From positions 1-41,876 of the forward strand of contig QZKV01000173.1 in NCBI GenBank assembly GCA_003599575.1: a stretch of 41,876 bases of DNA, in the 5' to 3' direction. How positions within the stretch are numbered: position 1 is the stretch's first letter; each line of letters opens with the position of its first letter. The position numbers and the translations under genes are program-made. The DNA is from Desulfobacteraceae bacterium (lineage in GTDB: Bacteria; Desulfobacterota; Desulfobacteria; Desulfobacterales; Desulfosarcinaceae). This document shows, piece by piece, positions 8,458 through 16,051 of this stretch. Below the pieces are notes generated by a model, which worked only from the letters and a program-made list of their open reading frames with translations, was not told where the DNA came from and did not search any database.

Positions 8458-9432
8458 CTAGGGCACCGGCACCGCATCGAATATCCGGGTGATGATGTGA
8501 TCGGTGGTGATGTCTTCGGCTTCGGCCTCGTAGGTTGGTATGATGCGGTGGCGCAGTACCAGCGGCGCAATGCTTTTGACATCCTGGGGCGTAACATAGG
8601 CCCGGCCGTGCAGAAAGGCATAGGCGCGCGCGGCCAGGCTCAAAAAGATGGTGGCCCTGGGCGAGGCGCCGTATTGGATGTATTCGTCGATGCCGACTCC
8701 CAGCGCCGCGGGGTTGCGGGTGGCGAAAACCAGTTCGACGATGTAATCGCGCAGTTTGTCATCCATATAGATGCTGCTGATGAGGCGGCCGATCACATCG
8801 ATCTGCTCGGCGGAGAGGACCGCCGCCAAGCGCGGCGGGGCCTCGAACCCGATGCGTTGCATGATCAGCTTTTCTTCGATTTTGTCTGGATAATCGATCA
8901 GCAGTTTGAGCATGAAGCGGTCCACCTGGGCTTCGGGCAGCGGATAGGTGCCTTCCTGCTCGATGGGATTCTGGGTGGCCAGCACCAGAAACGGGTCGGG
9001 CAGCCGGAAAGTGGTTTCACCTATGGTCACCTGGCGCTCCTGCATGGCTTCCAGCAGCGCCGACTGCACCTTGGAAGGCGCGCGGTTGATTTCGTCGGCC
9101 AGGATGATGTTGTTGAAGACAGGCCCTTTCTTGACCACGAAATCGCCGGTCTTGGGCCGGTAGACTTCCGTGCCGACCAGATCGGCCGGCAGCAGGTCGG
9201 GGGTGAACTGAATGCGTTTGAAATCGGCCTGCACGGTATCGGCCAACGCTTTGACCGCACTGGTTTTGGCCAGCCCGGGAACGCCTTCGATCAGGATATG
9301 GCCCTTGGAGAACAAACCGATGAGCAAGCCCTCGATCAGTTCCCGCTGACCGATGATCACTTTGGCGATTTCGTTGCGGATGCGATCGACCAGCGCGTGC
9401 TGCTGATCTATTTGTCGCGTGAGCTCCTCCAT
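8458..9432 (-). CDS. MoxR-family AAA+ ATPase
   Basis: A 324-residue MoxR AAA+ ATPase. Walker A is GVPGLAKT at residues 50-57, Walker B LADEIN at 111-116, followed by sensor 1 LVLATQNPIEQEGTYPLPEAQ and DRFML. These are textbook MoxR features. MoxR ATPases act as chaperone-like factors for maturation or insertion of metal cofactors and membrane complexes. The ATG at 9432 has AAAGGAG upstream; longer in-frame starts reach back to 9627 but lie upstream of or across the likely promoter. It is the first gene of the minus-strand Bat operon. Whether its client is the nitrate reductase or another complex cannot be told from the sequence. Confidence 0.9.
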   Translation of the reverse strand: MEELTRQIDQQHALVDRIRNEIAKVIIGQRELIEGLLIGLFSKGHILIEGVPGLAKTSAVKALADTVQADFKRIQFTPDLLPADLVGTEVYRPKTGDFVVKKGPVFNNIILADEINRAPSKVQSALLEAMQERQVTIGETTFRLPDPFLVLATQNPIEQEGTYPLPEAQVDRFMLKLLIDYPDKIEEKLIMQRIGFEAPPRLAAVLSAEQIDVIGRLISSIYMDDKLRDYIVELVFATRNPAALGVGIDEYIQYGASPRATIFLSLAARAYAFLHGRAYVTPQDVKSIAPLVLRHRIIPTYEAEAEDITTDHIITRIFDAVPVP

Positions 9433-9516
9433 GGTTGTCCACTCCTTTGAAGCAATCCCGTCCAGATCCGATCTTTTTTCCAGAGGATGAACCGGTGATT
9501 TCATCCAATCGCGATA

Positions 9517-9545
9517 TAGATAAAAAGATCGTCCCGCCTTGTCAA
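9517..9545 (-). promoter_or_regulatory. Candidate sigma-70 promoter for the moxR/bat operon
   Basis: On the minus strand a perfect -35 hexamer TTGACA (9545-9540) is followed after 17 bases by TATCTA (9522-9517) as -10. Transcription would start near 9510, giving a leader of about 80 bases before the moxR ATG. The -35 match is perfect and the -10 is partial. Confidence 0.45.
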
Positions 9546-9681
9546 GGAGAAGACCGGTGAGCCGGCCGGACCGAACACTTCCCAATTGGCGCCATTCCAA
9601 TAGCGGCCCCGGCCCCAAACCTCGCATTGCTCTATGTGACTCCCGGCGCCTGCGGCGGTGCGGGTGGCGCTGATTTTTGGC

Positions 9682-9710
9682 TTGTTTTTAAGCGTTTGAA
9701 TAAGTATATG
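9682..9710 (+). promoter_or_regulatory. Candidate sigma-70 promoter for the 9762 gene
   Basis: TTGTTT (9682-9687) and TATATG (9705-9710) are separated by 17 bases in an AT-rich patch, unlike the GC-rich surroundings. Transcription would start about 45 bases before the first likely start codon. Confidence 0.4.
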
Positions 9711-9761
9711 GTAATTTTTTTCCAAGCTTCCACCATCGATGCAACCTTAACTTTCCGGAGC

Positions 9762-10811
9762 ATGCGTGCCGTGACACCTCTATTACAGCCCGGCTTGGAC
9801 CAGCACAAAGTTTCCGTCGACTTTCATGCTGTATTGGACCTGATCCTTTCCACGCAACAAGCTGACGGCGCTATTCCCTGGTGGCCGGGGCATAAAACCG
9901 ATCCGTGGGATCATGTCGAGTCGGCCATGGGCCTGACCATCGGGGGCGCTTATGCCGAAGCCCGCCGGGCCTTTGACTGGATGAAAGAAGCACAGCTGCC
10001 GGACGGCAGTTGGTATGCCGCTTATACCGGCGGGAGTCCGACCGATCACACCCGCGAGACCAACCATGCCGCCTATGTCGCTGTCGGCGTTTATCACTAC
10101 TATTTGAGCACCCAGGATCTCGATTTCGTAAAACGCATGTGGCCTGTGGTTTCAAATGCCATCGACTTCGCCGTCCGTCACCAAAATCCATCCGGAGAGA
10201 TTTACTGGGCGGTCAGTCCCCATGGCCGGGTCGATCGCATGGCCCTGGTGACCGGATGCAGTTCCATTTCCTTCAGCCTGAAGTGCGCACTGGCCCTGGC
10301 CCGCGTGCTTGGGAAAAACCGTCCCAAATGGCGCCAGGCCCTGCTGCTGCTGCAGGCTTGCCTGGAAAGCAAACCCCACCGCTTCAATACCACCAAGGCG
10401 CGTTTTTCCATGGATTGGTTCTACCCCATTCTGTGCGGGGCCATTACCGGTCAGAAGGCCCAGCATCGCCTGGACAGCTATTGGAAAAAGTTTGTAGTAC
10501 AGGATATGGGCGTGCGGTGTGTTTCCGATCGTCCCTGGGTAACGGTCGCCGAATCGTGCGAACTGATCCTTACCCTGGGCGCTTTGGGCGATCATCAAAA
10601 GGCTGCGATCGTTTACCGCTGGATCTGTGACCGTACCTTTGAGGACGGCACCTTCTGGTGCGGGTTTACTTTTCCCGACATGGTCGTATGGCCCGAAGAG
10701 AAAATTTCCTGGACCAATGCCGCCGTATTGATGGCCGCCGATGCACTTTTTGCGCTGACTCCGGCAGGCCACCTTTTCTCACATGAGTACTGGCTGAATA
10801 TGGAAGTTTAA
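9762..10811 (+). CDS. Alpha/alpha-barrel protein of the prenyltransferase-like / six-hairpin glycosidase fold
   Basis: A 349-residue soluble protein without signal peptide or membrane helix. Repeated helix-hairpin segments such as LDLILSTQQADGAIPWWPG, FDWMKEAQLPDGSWYAAYTGG and NHAAYVAVGVYHYY have the QxxDGSW style of terpenoid-cyclase and prenyltransferase-beta folds and of six-hairpin glycosidases. No DxDD or DDxxD cyclase motif is seen, so a terpene-cyclase activity is not supported. The acyltransferase gene follows after 5 bases, suggesting a two-gene operon in cell-surface or storage-glycan metabolism. The start is uncertain: ATG at 9762 sits only 1 base after GGAG, while GTG at 9771 has a better 10-base spacing to it. 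Function unknown. Confidence 0.6.
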   Translation: MRAVTPLLQPGLDQHKVSVDFHAVLDLILSTQQADGAIPWWPGHKTDPWDHVESAMGLTIGGAYAEARRAFDWMKEAQLPDGSWYAAYTGGSPTDHTRETNHAAYVAVGVYHYYLSTQDLDFVKRMWPVVSNAIDFAVRHQNPSGEIYWAVSPHGRVDRMALVTGCSSISFSLKCALALARVLGKNRPKWRQALLLLQACLESKPHRFNTTKARFSMDWFYPILCGAITGQKAQHRLDSYWKKFVVQDMGVRCVSDRPWVTVAESCELILTLGALGDHQKAAIVYRWICDRTFEDGTFWCGFTFPDMVVWPEEKISWTNAAVLMAADALFALTPAGHLFSHEYWLNMEV

Positions 10812-10816
10812 CGGTC

Positions 10817-11536
10817 GTGCGTAAAGATTACCGACCCTATGCCGTCAAAAAGGCCTGGTTGAAATTCCAGAAGTTCTATGCTCACCATTTCCTGGCGCCG
10901 CAGCTGCAGGCGCTGGGCAAAGGTTTTGCTTTTCTGGGTCCCTGGCATGTGCAGTTGTTCGGCGGTCCTATCGCCATCGGACAATATGCCACCTTCATCG
11001 CCACATCAGACAAGAAAGTGCGCCTTTCGGTATGGCCCGCACCAAAGGATCAGGGGCGGATTATCATCGGCGATTATGTTCTGGTCTGCCCCGGTGTACG
11101 CATCAGCGCGGCCAAGGAGATCGCCATCGAAGACAACTGCATGCTGGCCAACGGTGTCTATATTACCGACAGCGACTGGCACGGTATCTATGATCGCGTT
11201 TCCATGGGACATGCCGAACCGGTTCGTTTGTGCAAGAACGTGTGGGTCGGCGACAGCGCCATCGTCTGCAAGGGTGTCACCATAGGGGAAAACAGCATCA
11301 TCGGCGCGGGCGCCATCGTGGTCTCGTCGATTCCGGCCAACTGCGTTGCGGTCGGCAACCCGGCCCGCGTGGTCCGGCAGCTCGATCCAAACGAAACCTT
11401 CACTACCCGCGCCCACTGGTATGCCGACCCGGCCCGCCTGGCCCGCGAATTCATGCGCTGGGAGCAGGCTGTGCTCAAAGGCAACACCTTCTTCAGTTGG
11501 CTGCGCCACTGCCTGTTTCCCAAGCACGGCGCATAA
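10817..11536 (+). CDS. Left-handed beta-helix acyltransferase
   Basis: A 239-residue protein with hexapeptide repeats typical of O-acetyl/acyltransferases: IIIGDYVLVCPGVRIS, IAIEDNCMLANGVYI, VWVGDSAIVCKGVTIG and ENSIIGAGAIVVSSI, ending in the standard VGNPARVVRQL. A DSDWHGIYDR segment around residues 118-127 probably carries the catalytic histidine, as in maltose/galactoside acetyltransferase relatives. The N-terminal 50 residues are helical and basic. Start is GTG at 10817, five bases after the upstream stop and with only a weak GGAAG upstream, consistent with translational coupling. The acceptor is unknown; pairing with the preceding gene suggests glycan or lipid modification. Confidence 0.8.
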   Translation: MRKDYRPYAVKKAWLKFQKFYAHHFLAPQLQALGKGFAFLGPWHVQLFGGPIAIGQYATFIATSDKKVRLSVWPAPKDQGRIIIGDYVLVCPGVRISAAKEIAIEDNCMLANGVYITDSDWHGIYDRVSMGHAEPVRLCKNVWVGDSAIVCKGVTIGENSIIGAGAIVVSSIPANCVAVGNPARVVRQLDPNETFTTRAHWYADPARLAREFMRWEQAVLKGNTFFSWLRHCLFPKHGA

Positions 11537-11728
11537 GGGTTCTTCAGCCATTAAAAAACCCCCTGTTTTCAATTGTCTTGTGCCGTTTTGAAATAGTGCA
11601 TTATGTTTCATACAGCTTCACCCGGTTCCCGGCTCCTCTTCGATCTCAATTCCGCTCGCCTGAACTGAACGCCGCCGGCGATTTGCAATTTACCTTCGGC
11701 ATTTCCGGGCTGATGAAAAGCAGGCGCT

Positions 11729-13060
11729 ATGGATGATACTCAGAACCTCCCTGATGAGCGCATTCTCCCCGTTTTGGTCGCACAGGTCTACAACCGGGCC
11801 GGCCTTGGGGTCATCGGGACAGTGATCAACGCATCGATTCTCACCTATCTTTTATGGGGGCTCATCTCCAATATCACCCTGACGGTTTGGATGGCCCTGA
11901 CCTTGCTGTCCGCAGGCATCCGCTTGATCGTCCTTAAAAAATTTAAAAAGCAGGAGAATTTTGCGCGCAACATCCATTACTGGAGAAGATGGCTGATTTT
12001 CGGCTTAGGGCTCTCGGGCATTTTATGGGGTTCCAGCGCCATCTTTTTGTTTCCGGCCGGTTCAACCGCCCATCAGGCTTTTATCGCATTTTTGATTGCC
12101 GGTATGGTGGCCGGCGCGGTCGGCACTTTCTCCGCGGTCATGGCCGCCTTTCTGGCCTTCAGCATACCGGCATTGTTGCCGCTCATCATTCGCTTCTTTA
12201 TGTTAGGTGACCCGCTGCACCTTGCCATGGCCTTCATGACGGTGCTGTTTGCCGTCCTGACGTTTACCACCGCCAAACACATCAGCAACTCCATCCTGGA
12301 ATTGGTCGTGCTCAAGGAAACTTTTTTCGATCAGCTCGAACATCGCACGGCGGAACTGCAGCGGCTCAATGAGCGCTTCAGTCAGGAGATTGCCGAGCAC
12401 AAGAAAACGGAAAAGGCGCTTAGGGCGTCTGAAGCGCAGATTGAAAAAGCACTCGAAGAAAAAACCATTCTGCTTCAGGAAATCCATCACCGGGTGAAAA
12501 ACAACATGCAGGTGATTATCAGCCTGATGCACCTGCAGTCTGCCCAAATCAAAGAAGAAAAAGTGCAATCAAGCTTCAAGGAGGCCAGCAGCCGGGTCAA
12601 TGCAATGGCGTTGATCCACAATATACTCTATGAATCCAATTCCATTTCCGAAGTTCATCTGAGTGAGTATCTCCAGCGGCTCACGGACAGCCTGGTACGG
12701 ATGTATGACGCGGGTGCCGTTCAAATCGAAATCCAGGCCAATGGTTGTCGGCTCAACATGGATCAGGCCATTCCCTGCGGCCTGATCCTGAACGAACTGA
12801 TCTCCAACTCTTTGAAACACGCTTTTAGCGGCCCTTCAGGCCAAATTCGCATCGAAGCCTTTCCGTGCGAGAAGGACCATTACGTCCTTCTGGTGCAAGA
12901 CAACGGTATCGGATTGCCGGATCATATCGATCTGCATCATGCGAGCACTCTGGGGCTCAGGCTGGTCAGGGGCTTGACGGTCCATCAATTGGGCGGCCGG
13001 ATTGAAGTCGACCGCAGCAAACAGGGGACCTGTTACAGGCTTGAATTCGGAGGCCAGTGA
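11729..13060 (+). CDS. Membrane HisKA_2-type sensor histidine kinase
   Basis: A 443-residue kinase. Five or six hydrophobic segments fill residues about 25-182 (a MASE-like membrane sensor), then a coiled coil (about 195-245) leads into the HisKA_2 box EIHHRVKNN at 251-259, whose histidine is the likely phosphosite. The ATPase domain has the N box NELISNSLKHAF near 356, the G1 box DNGIGLPD and a TLGLRLV segment. HisKA_2 kinases of the PdtaS/LuxQ-like type usually signal to separate response regulators; none is adjacent. The gene is preceded by a 192-base gap, and is convergent with the MFS gene downstream. The input signal is unknown. Confidence 0.85.
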   Translation: MDDTQNLPDERILPVLVAQVYNRAGLGVIGTVINASILTYLLWGLISNITLTVWMALTLLSAGIRLIVLKKFKKQENFARNIHYWRRWLIFGLGLSGILWGSSAIFLFPAGSTAHQAFIAFLIAGMVAGAVGTFSAVMAAFLAFSIPALLPLIIRFFMLGDPLHLAMAFMTVLFAVLTFTTAKHISNSILELVVLKETFFDQLEHRTAELQRLNERFSQEIAEHKKTEKALRASEAQIEKALEEKTILLQEIHHRVKNNMQVIISLMHLQSAQIKEEKVQSSFKEASSRVNAMALIHNILYESNSISEVHLSEYLQRLTDSLVRMYDAGAVQIEIQANGCRLNMDQAIPCGLILNELISNSLKHAFSGPSGQIRIEAFPCEKDHYVLLVQDNGIGLPDHIDLHHASTLGLRLVRGLTVHQLGGRIEVDRSKQGTCYRLEFGGQ

Positions 13061-13174
13061 TGCGGGTCTTTGCACACATCGAGCACTAAGGCGCCGCCCG
13101 AGAAAGAAATACTTCTCAAAGATAGGAAGGCAAAGACATAGGCGGGGCCCTTTGGGAGAGAGCGTTCGCTGGTC

Positions 13175-14359
13175 TTAAAAGAAGGTCTTTTTTTCCGTTA
13201 CCTTCATCCATCGTTTGCGCAGCAGGATGTGGCTGCCGAAAAGTGCTCCGCCCGCCATGGCAATCAAAGCGCTGAGCGCAAACAAACCCCGGGCGCCGAT
13301 CTGCTGGTACAGGGCGCCGCTGAGAAATGAGCCGGTCATCAACCCGAGTCCGTAAGTGACCGCATTGTTGACCGCCTGCCCCAATGTCTTGGTCTCCCTG
13401 GGCGCCAGCATATCGATGTACAAAATACTCGTCATGTGGAATGTGCCGTACGTGAATGCATGCACAACCTGCAACATCAGGAGGACCGCGGCCGATTCGG
13501 CCCCCCACATTCCGGTCCAGCGCAGCACGGCCGCGCCGAAGGAAACGATCAACACGGTTTCGTAGCGGAACTTTTTGAAGATCCTTTCCGAAAAGAGCAT
13601 GACCACGATCTCTGCGCCGACCGCCGCGGCCCAGCACATGCCGATAAAAAAGTTCCCGTATCCCAGTTCGGCCAAATGGATGGAATAGAAGGTATAATAG
13701 GCGCCGTGGCTGACGAGCATCAAAAAACCGCAGACCAGAAAAAGGGTGACCCGCACATTGAGCATATCGCGCCATCTGTTGAAAGCCGGAATTTGCGGCC
13801 CGTCGGACCTGGGGAATCCGAGAGCGACCAGCGCCTGCAACCAGGACCCGGCCAGAATAAAGCTGAGGATGATTTTGACCCCATAGGCATCGATCATGCG
13901 CCCCAGAGTCAGAACAACCAGGATGAAGGCCGCCGATCCCCATGCGCGCATGCGGCCGTAGCGCTTCTTGTCGAGGCCCAGCGCATCCATGGCAAAGGCT
14001 TCCAGAAAGGCGATCAAGGGAGCGTAAAAGACACCGTAGAGCACGGTGATGATCAGCATCCAGAAAAAATGGGTGGTCAGCAAAAACAGAGCCCACATGG
14101 CAGCGCTGGCAAAATTGCACAACAAGTAGATGGGCCGCCTTGTCTGGAACCGATCGGCCAGAATACTCCAGAAAATGGAAAAAAGGATCAGCACTACGGA
14201 TCGAGTGGCTTGTAAGGCGCCGATTTGCCAGGCGTCAAAGCCGAGATGGTAACAGTAGAGATTGAAAAAGGGCAGCTGCATGCCCATAACGCCGAAGTAC
14301 AAGAAGTACTGAGCCGTCAGGGGGCCGCGCCGGTTGGGGTGAAATCGCATGCACGGCAT
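13175..14359 (-). CDS. MFS transporter of the MFS_1-like / phenylpropionate-permease type
   Basis: A protein of about 394 residues with roughly 12 hydrophobic helices. Visible MFS marks are SILADRFQTRRPIYL in loop 2-3 (the D-R-x-G-R-R-like A-motif) and YGRMRAWGSAAFIL in the third or fourth helix region, which is typical of the HcaT/LacY-like MFS_1 group. Substrate cannot be predicted. The C-terminus ends KKTFF. Start is uncertain: ATG at 14359 or 14350 are both possible and neither has a clear ribosome site; a TTG at 14386 is also in frame. Located between the kinase and the small heat-shock gene. Confidence 0.78.
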   Translation of the reverse strand: MPCMRFHPNRRGPLTAQYFLYFGVMGMQLPFFNLYCYHLGFDAWQIGALQATRSVVLILFSIFWSILADRFQTRRPIYLLCNFASAAMWALFLLTTHFFWMLIITVLYGVFYAPLIAFLEAFAMDALGLDKKRYGRMRAWGSAAFILVVLTLGRMIDAYGVKIILSFILAGSWLQALVALGFPRSDGPQIPAFNRWRDMLNVRVTLFLVCGFLMLVSHGAYYTFYSIHLAELGYGNFFIGMCWAAAVGAEIVVMLFSERIFKKFRYETVLIVSFGAAVLRWTGMWGAESAAVLLMLQVVHAFTYGTFHMTSILYIDMLAPRETKTLGQAVNNAVTYGLGLMTGSFLSGALYQQIGARGLFALSALIAMAGGALFGSHILLRKRWMKVTEKKTFF

Positions 14360-14467
14360 GATAGGGAAAGGACGTTCAAAGTGCAATTTAAAACGTTCGC
14401 CCCGCCTTTTGGCCGTCGCCCGTTCGCAGGCGATTCAATCGCGGAAAGGTTTGGGGCTGGAGGGAAA

Positions 14468-14560
14468 ACCCGCAATCCGAAGCACGAAATTCAAAACAAT
14501 TCCAAAGTTCGAAATTCAAAGCACAGAAACATGAAAGCCATTTGGGATTGAATTTCAATC
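14468..14560. repeat. AT-rich intergenic repeat fragment with a 15-bp palindrome
   Basis: An A/T-rich patch in GC-rich surroundings. GAAATTCAAA occurs at 14486-14495 and 14511-14520, within the CGAAATTCAAAGCAC-type sequence common in dispersed intergenic repeats. A palindrome GATTGAA-T-TTCAATC at 14546-14560 overlaps the stop of the small heat-shock gene. Family assignment is from general recognition of the style, not from a search. Confidence 0.4.
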
Positions 14561-15007
14561 GACGGACACGGATATCTTCTTCGGTCTTTCTTCCTCGGGT
14601 TTGGGTATGCGGATGGTCAGCACGCCGTTTTTGAAGGAGGCTTGGATGCTGTCGGGCGACACCGCGGAGCGCAGGGAAAATGAACGCTGAAAGCTGCCGC
14701 AGCTGCGTTCGCGCCGGAAATAGCGATCGTCGCTGACGCCTGTTTCGATTTGCCGTTGGCCCTGGATGAGCAGCAGGTTGTTTTTGACTTCGACGGAAAC
14801 GTCTTCTTTTTTGACGCCCGGCAGATCCACCTGCATGACGATCCCCTCGTCCTCTTCAAAGATATCCACCAGCGGCCGCCAGGAGCACGCCGTCAGGTCT
14901 TCTTCCTCCTCGCCGGGGGTTCGCGGAAAAGCATCCTCAAACAATCGGTTGATGCGATCCTGAAGAGCGACGATGTTTCTGAACGGGTCCCACTTTATAA
15001 CCGGCAT
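14555..15007 (-). CDS. Hsp20 / alpha-crystallin small heat-shock protein
   Basis: A 150-residue small heat-shock protein. It opens with MPVIKWDPFRNIVALQDRIN, typical of bacterial class-A Hsp20. The alpha-crystallin domain (about 45-140) contains WRPLVDIFEEDEGIVMQVDLPGV, the conserved SFKNGVLTIRIPK strand, and a C-terminal ISVSV resembling the I-x-I oligomerisation motif. Such proteins hold unfolding proteins for DnaK/ClpB. The ATG at 15007 has a perfect AAGGAGG 7 bases upstream. It is divergent from a second hsp20 at 16052 across a repeat island. No CIRCE element is seen. Confidence 0.92.
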   Translation of the reverse strand: MPVIKWDPFRNIVALQDRINRLFEDAFPRTPGEEEEDLTACSWRPLVDIFEEDEGIVMQVDLPGVKKEDVSVEVKNNLLLIQGQRQIETGVSDDRYFRRERSCGSFQRSFSLRSAVSPDSIQASFKNGVLTIRIPKPEEERPKKISVSVD

Positions 15008-15120
15008 GAACGCACCTCCTTGATCATCCAGGCAATTTGCGCATTTGGCCGGAAACTAAATCACCGCCGCGATCTTGTCAACCATGGGCGCCGCACCGCT
15101 GCCGGACGCACAACAGGTCT

Positions 15121-15270
15121 GGGACATCCATGCGCGTGCGGAAGAGTCGCATGCACTAAATAATCGTTTGCCGAAACATCTGGGACATCCATGCGCGTGC
15201 GGAAGAGTCGGCTGATGGATGCACGGCGCAAGAGCATGGAGGGGGACATCCATGCGCGCGCGGAAGAGTC
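15121..15270. CRISPR. CRISPR-like micro-array: 3 repeats, 2 spacers, no cas genes
   Basis: A 28-bp repeat starting GGGACATCCATGCG and ending GGAAGAGTC occurs at 15121-15148, 15182-15209 and 15243-15270. Copies 1 and 2 are identical and copy 3 has one mismatch. The period is exactly 61 bp twice, leaving two 33-bp intervals (15149-15181 and 15210-15242) that do not resemble one another. Repeat length, spacer length and unrelated spacers all fit a type I-E/I-F array, and the reverse complement has a distant likeness to I-E repeats (TTCC-CACGCGC-GG-ATG). Against this: only three repeats, a weak stem, no cas genes in the window and a single extra copy at 15801 within a duplicated segment. An orphan remnant array or an unrelated dispersed repeat are both possible. 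Confidence 0.45.
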
Positions 15271-15377
15271 AGGGGAAAGCCGCTCGGGCTGGATCCAGTT
15301 CCCGGCCGGATTCAGCACGGATTCCCAGGGACCCGTCAAAGTCATATCGAGCCGTGAAAAAGGTAGCCGGCGCGGGG

Positions 15378-15500
15378 TCGGTCGGAATCGGGGTCGCAAT
15401 CGCTATCGCAGTCAGTCGAGAGAGGGCGTTCTTTTGCACCGGACAACATCGGCGACTTTGTTTCGATACCGATCCCGATACCGACCCCGACCCCGAAAAG
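15378..15500. repeat. Hexanucleotide-period simple repeats
   Basis: Two short degenerate arrays with a 6-base period. The first (about 15384-15420) runs as CGGAAT-CGGGGT-CGCAAT-CGCTAT-type units. The second (about 15463-15498) runs as CGATAC-CGATCC-CGATAC-CGACCC units and is roughly the reverse-complement pattern of the first. They translate to Arg/Ser/Pro dipeptide runs, which explains spurious open frames here. Confidence 0.6.
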
Positions 15501-15530
15501 TCCAACCGGCCGCAAACTGCTTTTTCCGCT

Positions 15531-15579
15531 GGTTCCCAAGCTCCAGCTTGGGAACCCGTTTCGGGAAGCTCCGCTTCCC
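15531..15579. repeat. REP-like palindrome pair, copy 2
   Basis: A perfect 26-bp palindrome at 15531-15556 (same as 195-220, centre CTCCAG) followed six bases later by a smaller hairpin GGGAAGC-TCC-GCTTCCC at 15563-15579. The order is opposite to that at 15706-15753, so the element is inserted in both orientations. Confidence 0.75.
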
Positions 15580-15705
15580 TTCCCGCAGGTTGCCGTTGAA
15601 CGGCTGAGAGCAACCGCATTTTCATCGGGCCGAAAAGTCATGTTGGAACGTCTGTGTGCGTCTTTTGGCGGCGCCATAACGGATGGGGGCTTTCTATCTA
15701 TCATG

Positions 15706-15753
15706 GGAAGCTGAAGCTTCCAGACTGGGTTCCCAAGCTGGAGCTTGGGAACC
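15706..15753. repeat. REP-like palindrome pair, copy 3
   Basis: A 16-bp palindrome-like hairpin GGAAGCT-GA-AGCTTCC at 15706-15721 followed by the perfect 26-bp palindrome at 15728-15753. Together with the copy at 15531 it forms an inverted pair about 150 bases apart. Confidence 0.75.
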
Positions 15754-15772
15754 AGCGGGAACCTTGGGCACC

Positions 15773-15885
15773 GCACCGCTGCCGGACGCATAACAGGTCT
15801 GGGACATCCATGCGCGTGCCGAAGAGGCAGGGGGATGCCGCTCAGGCTGGAATCCCGTTCCCGGCCGGATTCAGCACGGATTCCG
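15773..15885. repeat. Contracted second copy of the CRISPR-like locus
   Basis: The left part (15773-15800) matches the 28 bases left of array repeat 1 (about 15093-15120) with one change. It is followed by a repeat copy at 15801-15828 with two mismatches, and then by a right part (15829-15885) matching the right flank of repeat 3, including CCCGGCCGGATTCAGCACGG. This locus therefore has the same two flanks as the array but only one repeat and no spacer. Confidence 0.7.
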
Positions 15886-16051
15886 AAGCGCCTTTACAAA
15901 CTTCACCGGCGATGTTACTTTGCGGGCACTTTGTCGCCCTTAGGGGGTTTTTGCAATCTGCAGGTCTCCCGGCCCCCGGCAACTGATCAGATGCCATCAG
16001 CGATCCACCGGCGAAGGGGAGACACTCGCCAATAGCCCGCAGGAGTCGCCC

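Larger units (their letters stand above)
9433..9761. other. Divergent intergenic region between moxR and the helical-barrel gene
   Basis: About 330 bases without a convincing gene. It separates divergent transcription units, so promoters for both directions are expected. One plausible promoter is seen on each strand and listed separately. The middle part (about 9545-9660) is GC-rich and I see no operator-like palindrome in it. Confidence 0.6.
15008..16051. other. Repeat island between two divergent hsp20 genes
   Basis: About 1 kb with no convincing gene. From left to right it holds the upstream region of the first hsp20, a CRISPR-like micro-array (15121-15270), its shared right flank (15271-15330), two hexanucleotide-period stretches (about 15378-15500), two REP-like palindrome pairs (15531-15579 and 15706-15753), and a second, contracted copy of the array locus (15773-15885). 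The open reading frames predicted through it on both strands are products of the repeats. The last 150 bases should contain the promoter of the second hsp20. Confidence 0.7.

Noticed and set aside
9762..10811. Terpene cyclase or squalene-hopene cyclase
   Set aside because: No DxDD motif and the repeats are too few and irregular; only a fold-level likeness remains.
15061..15399. Minus-strand open frames across the CRISPR-like array as hypothetical proteins
   Set aside because: Their sequence is just the translation of repeats in changing frames (61-bp period is not a multiple of three), with no ribosome site.
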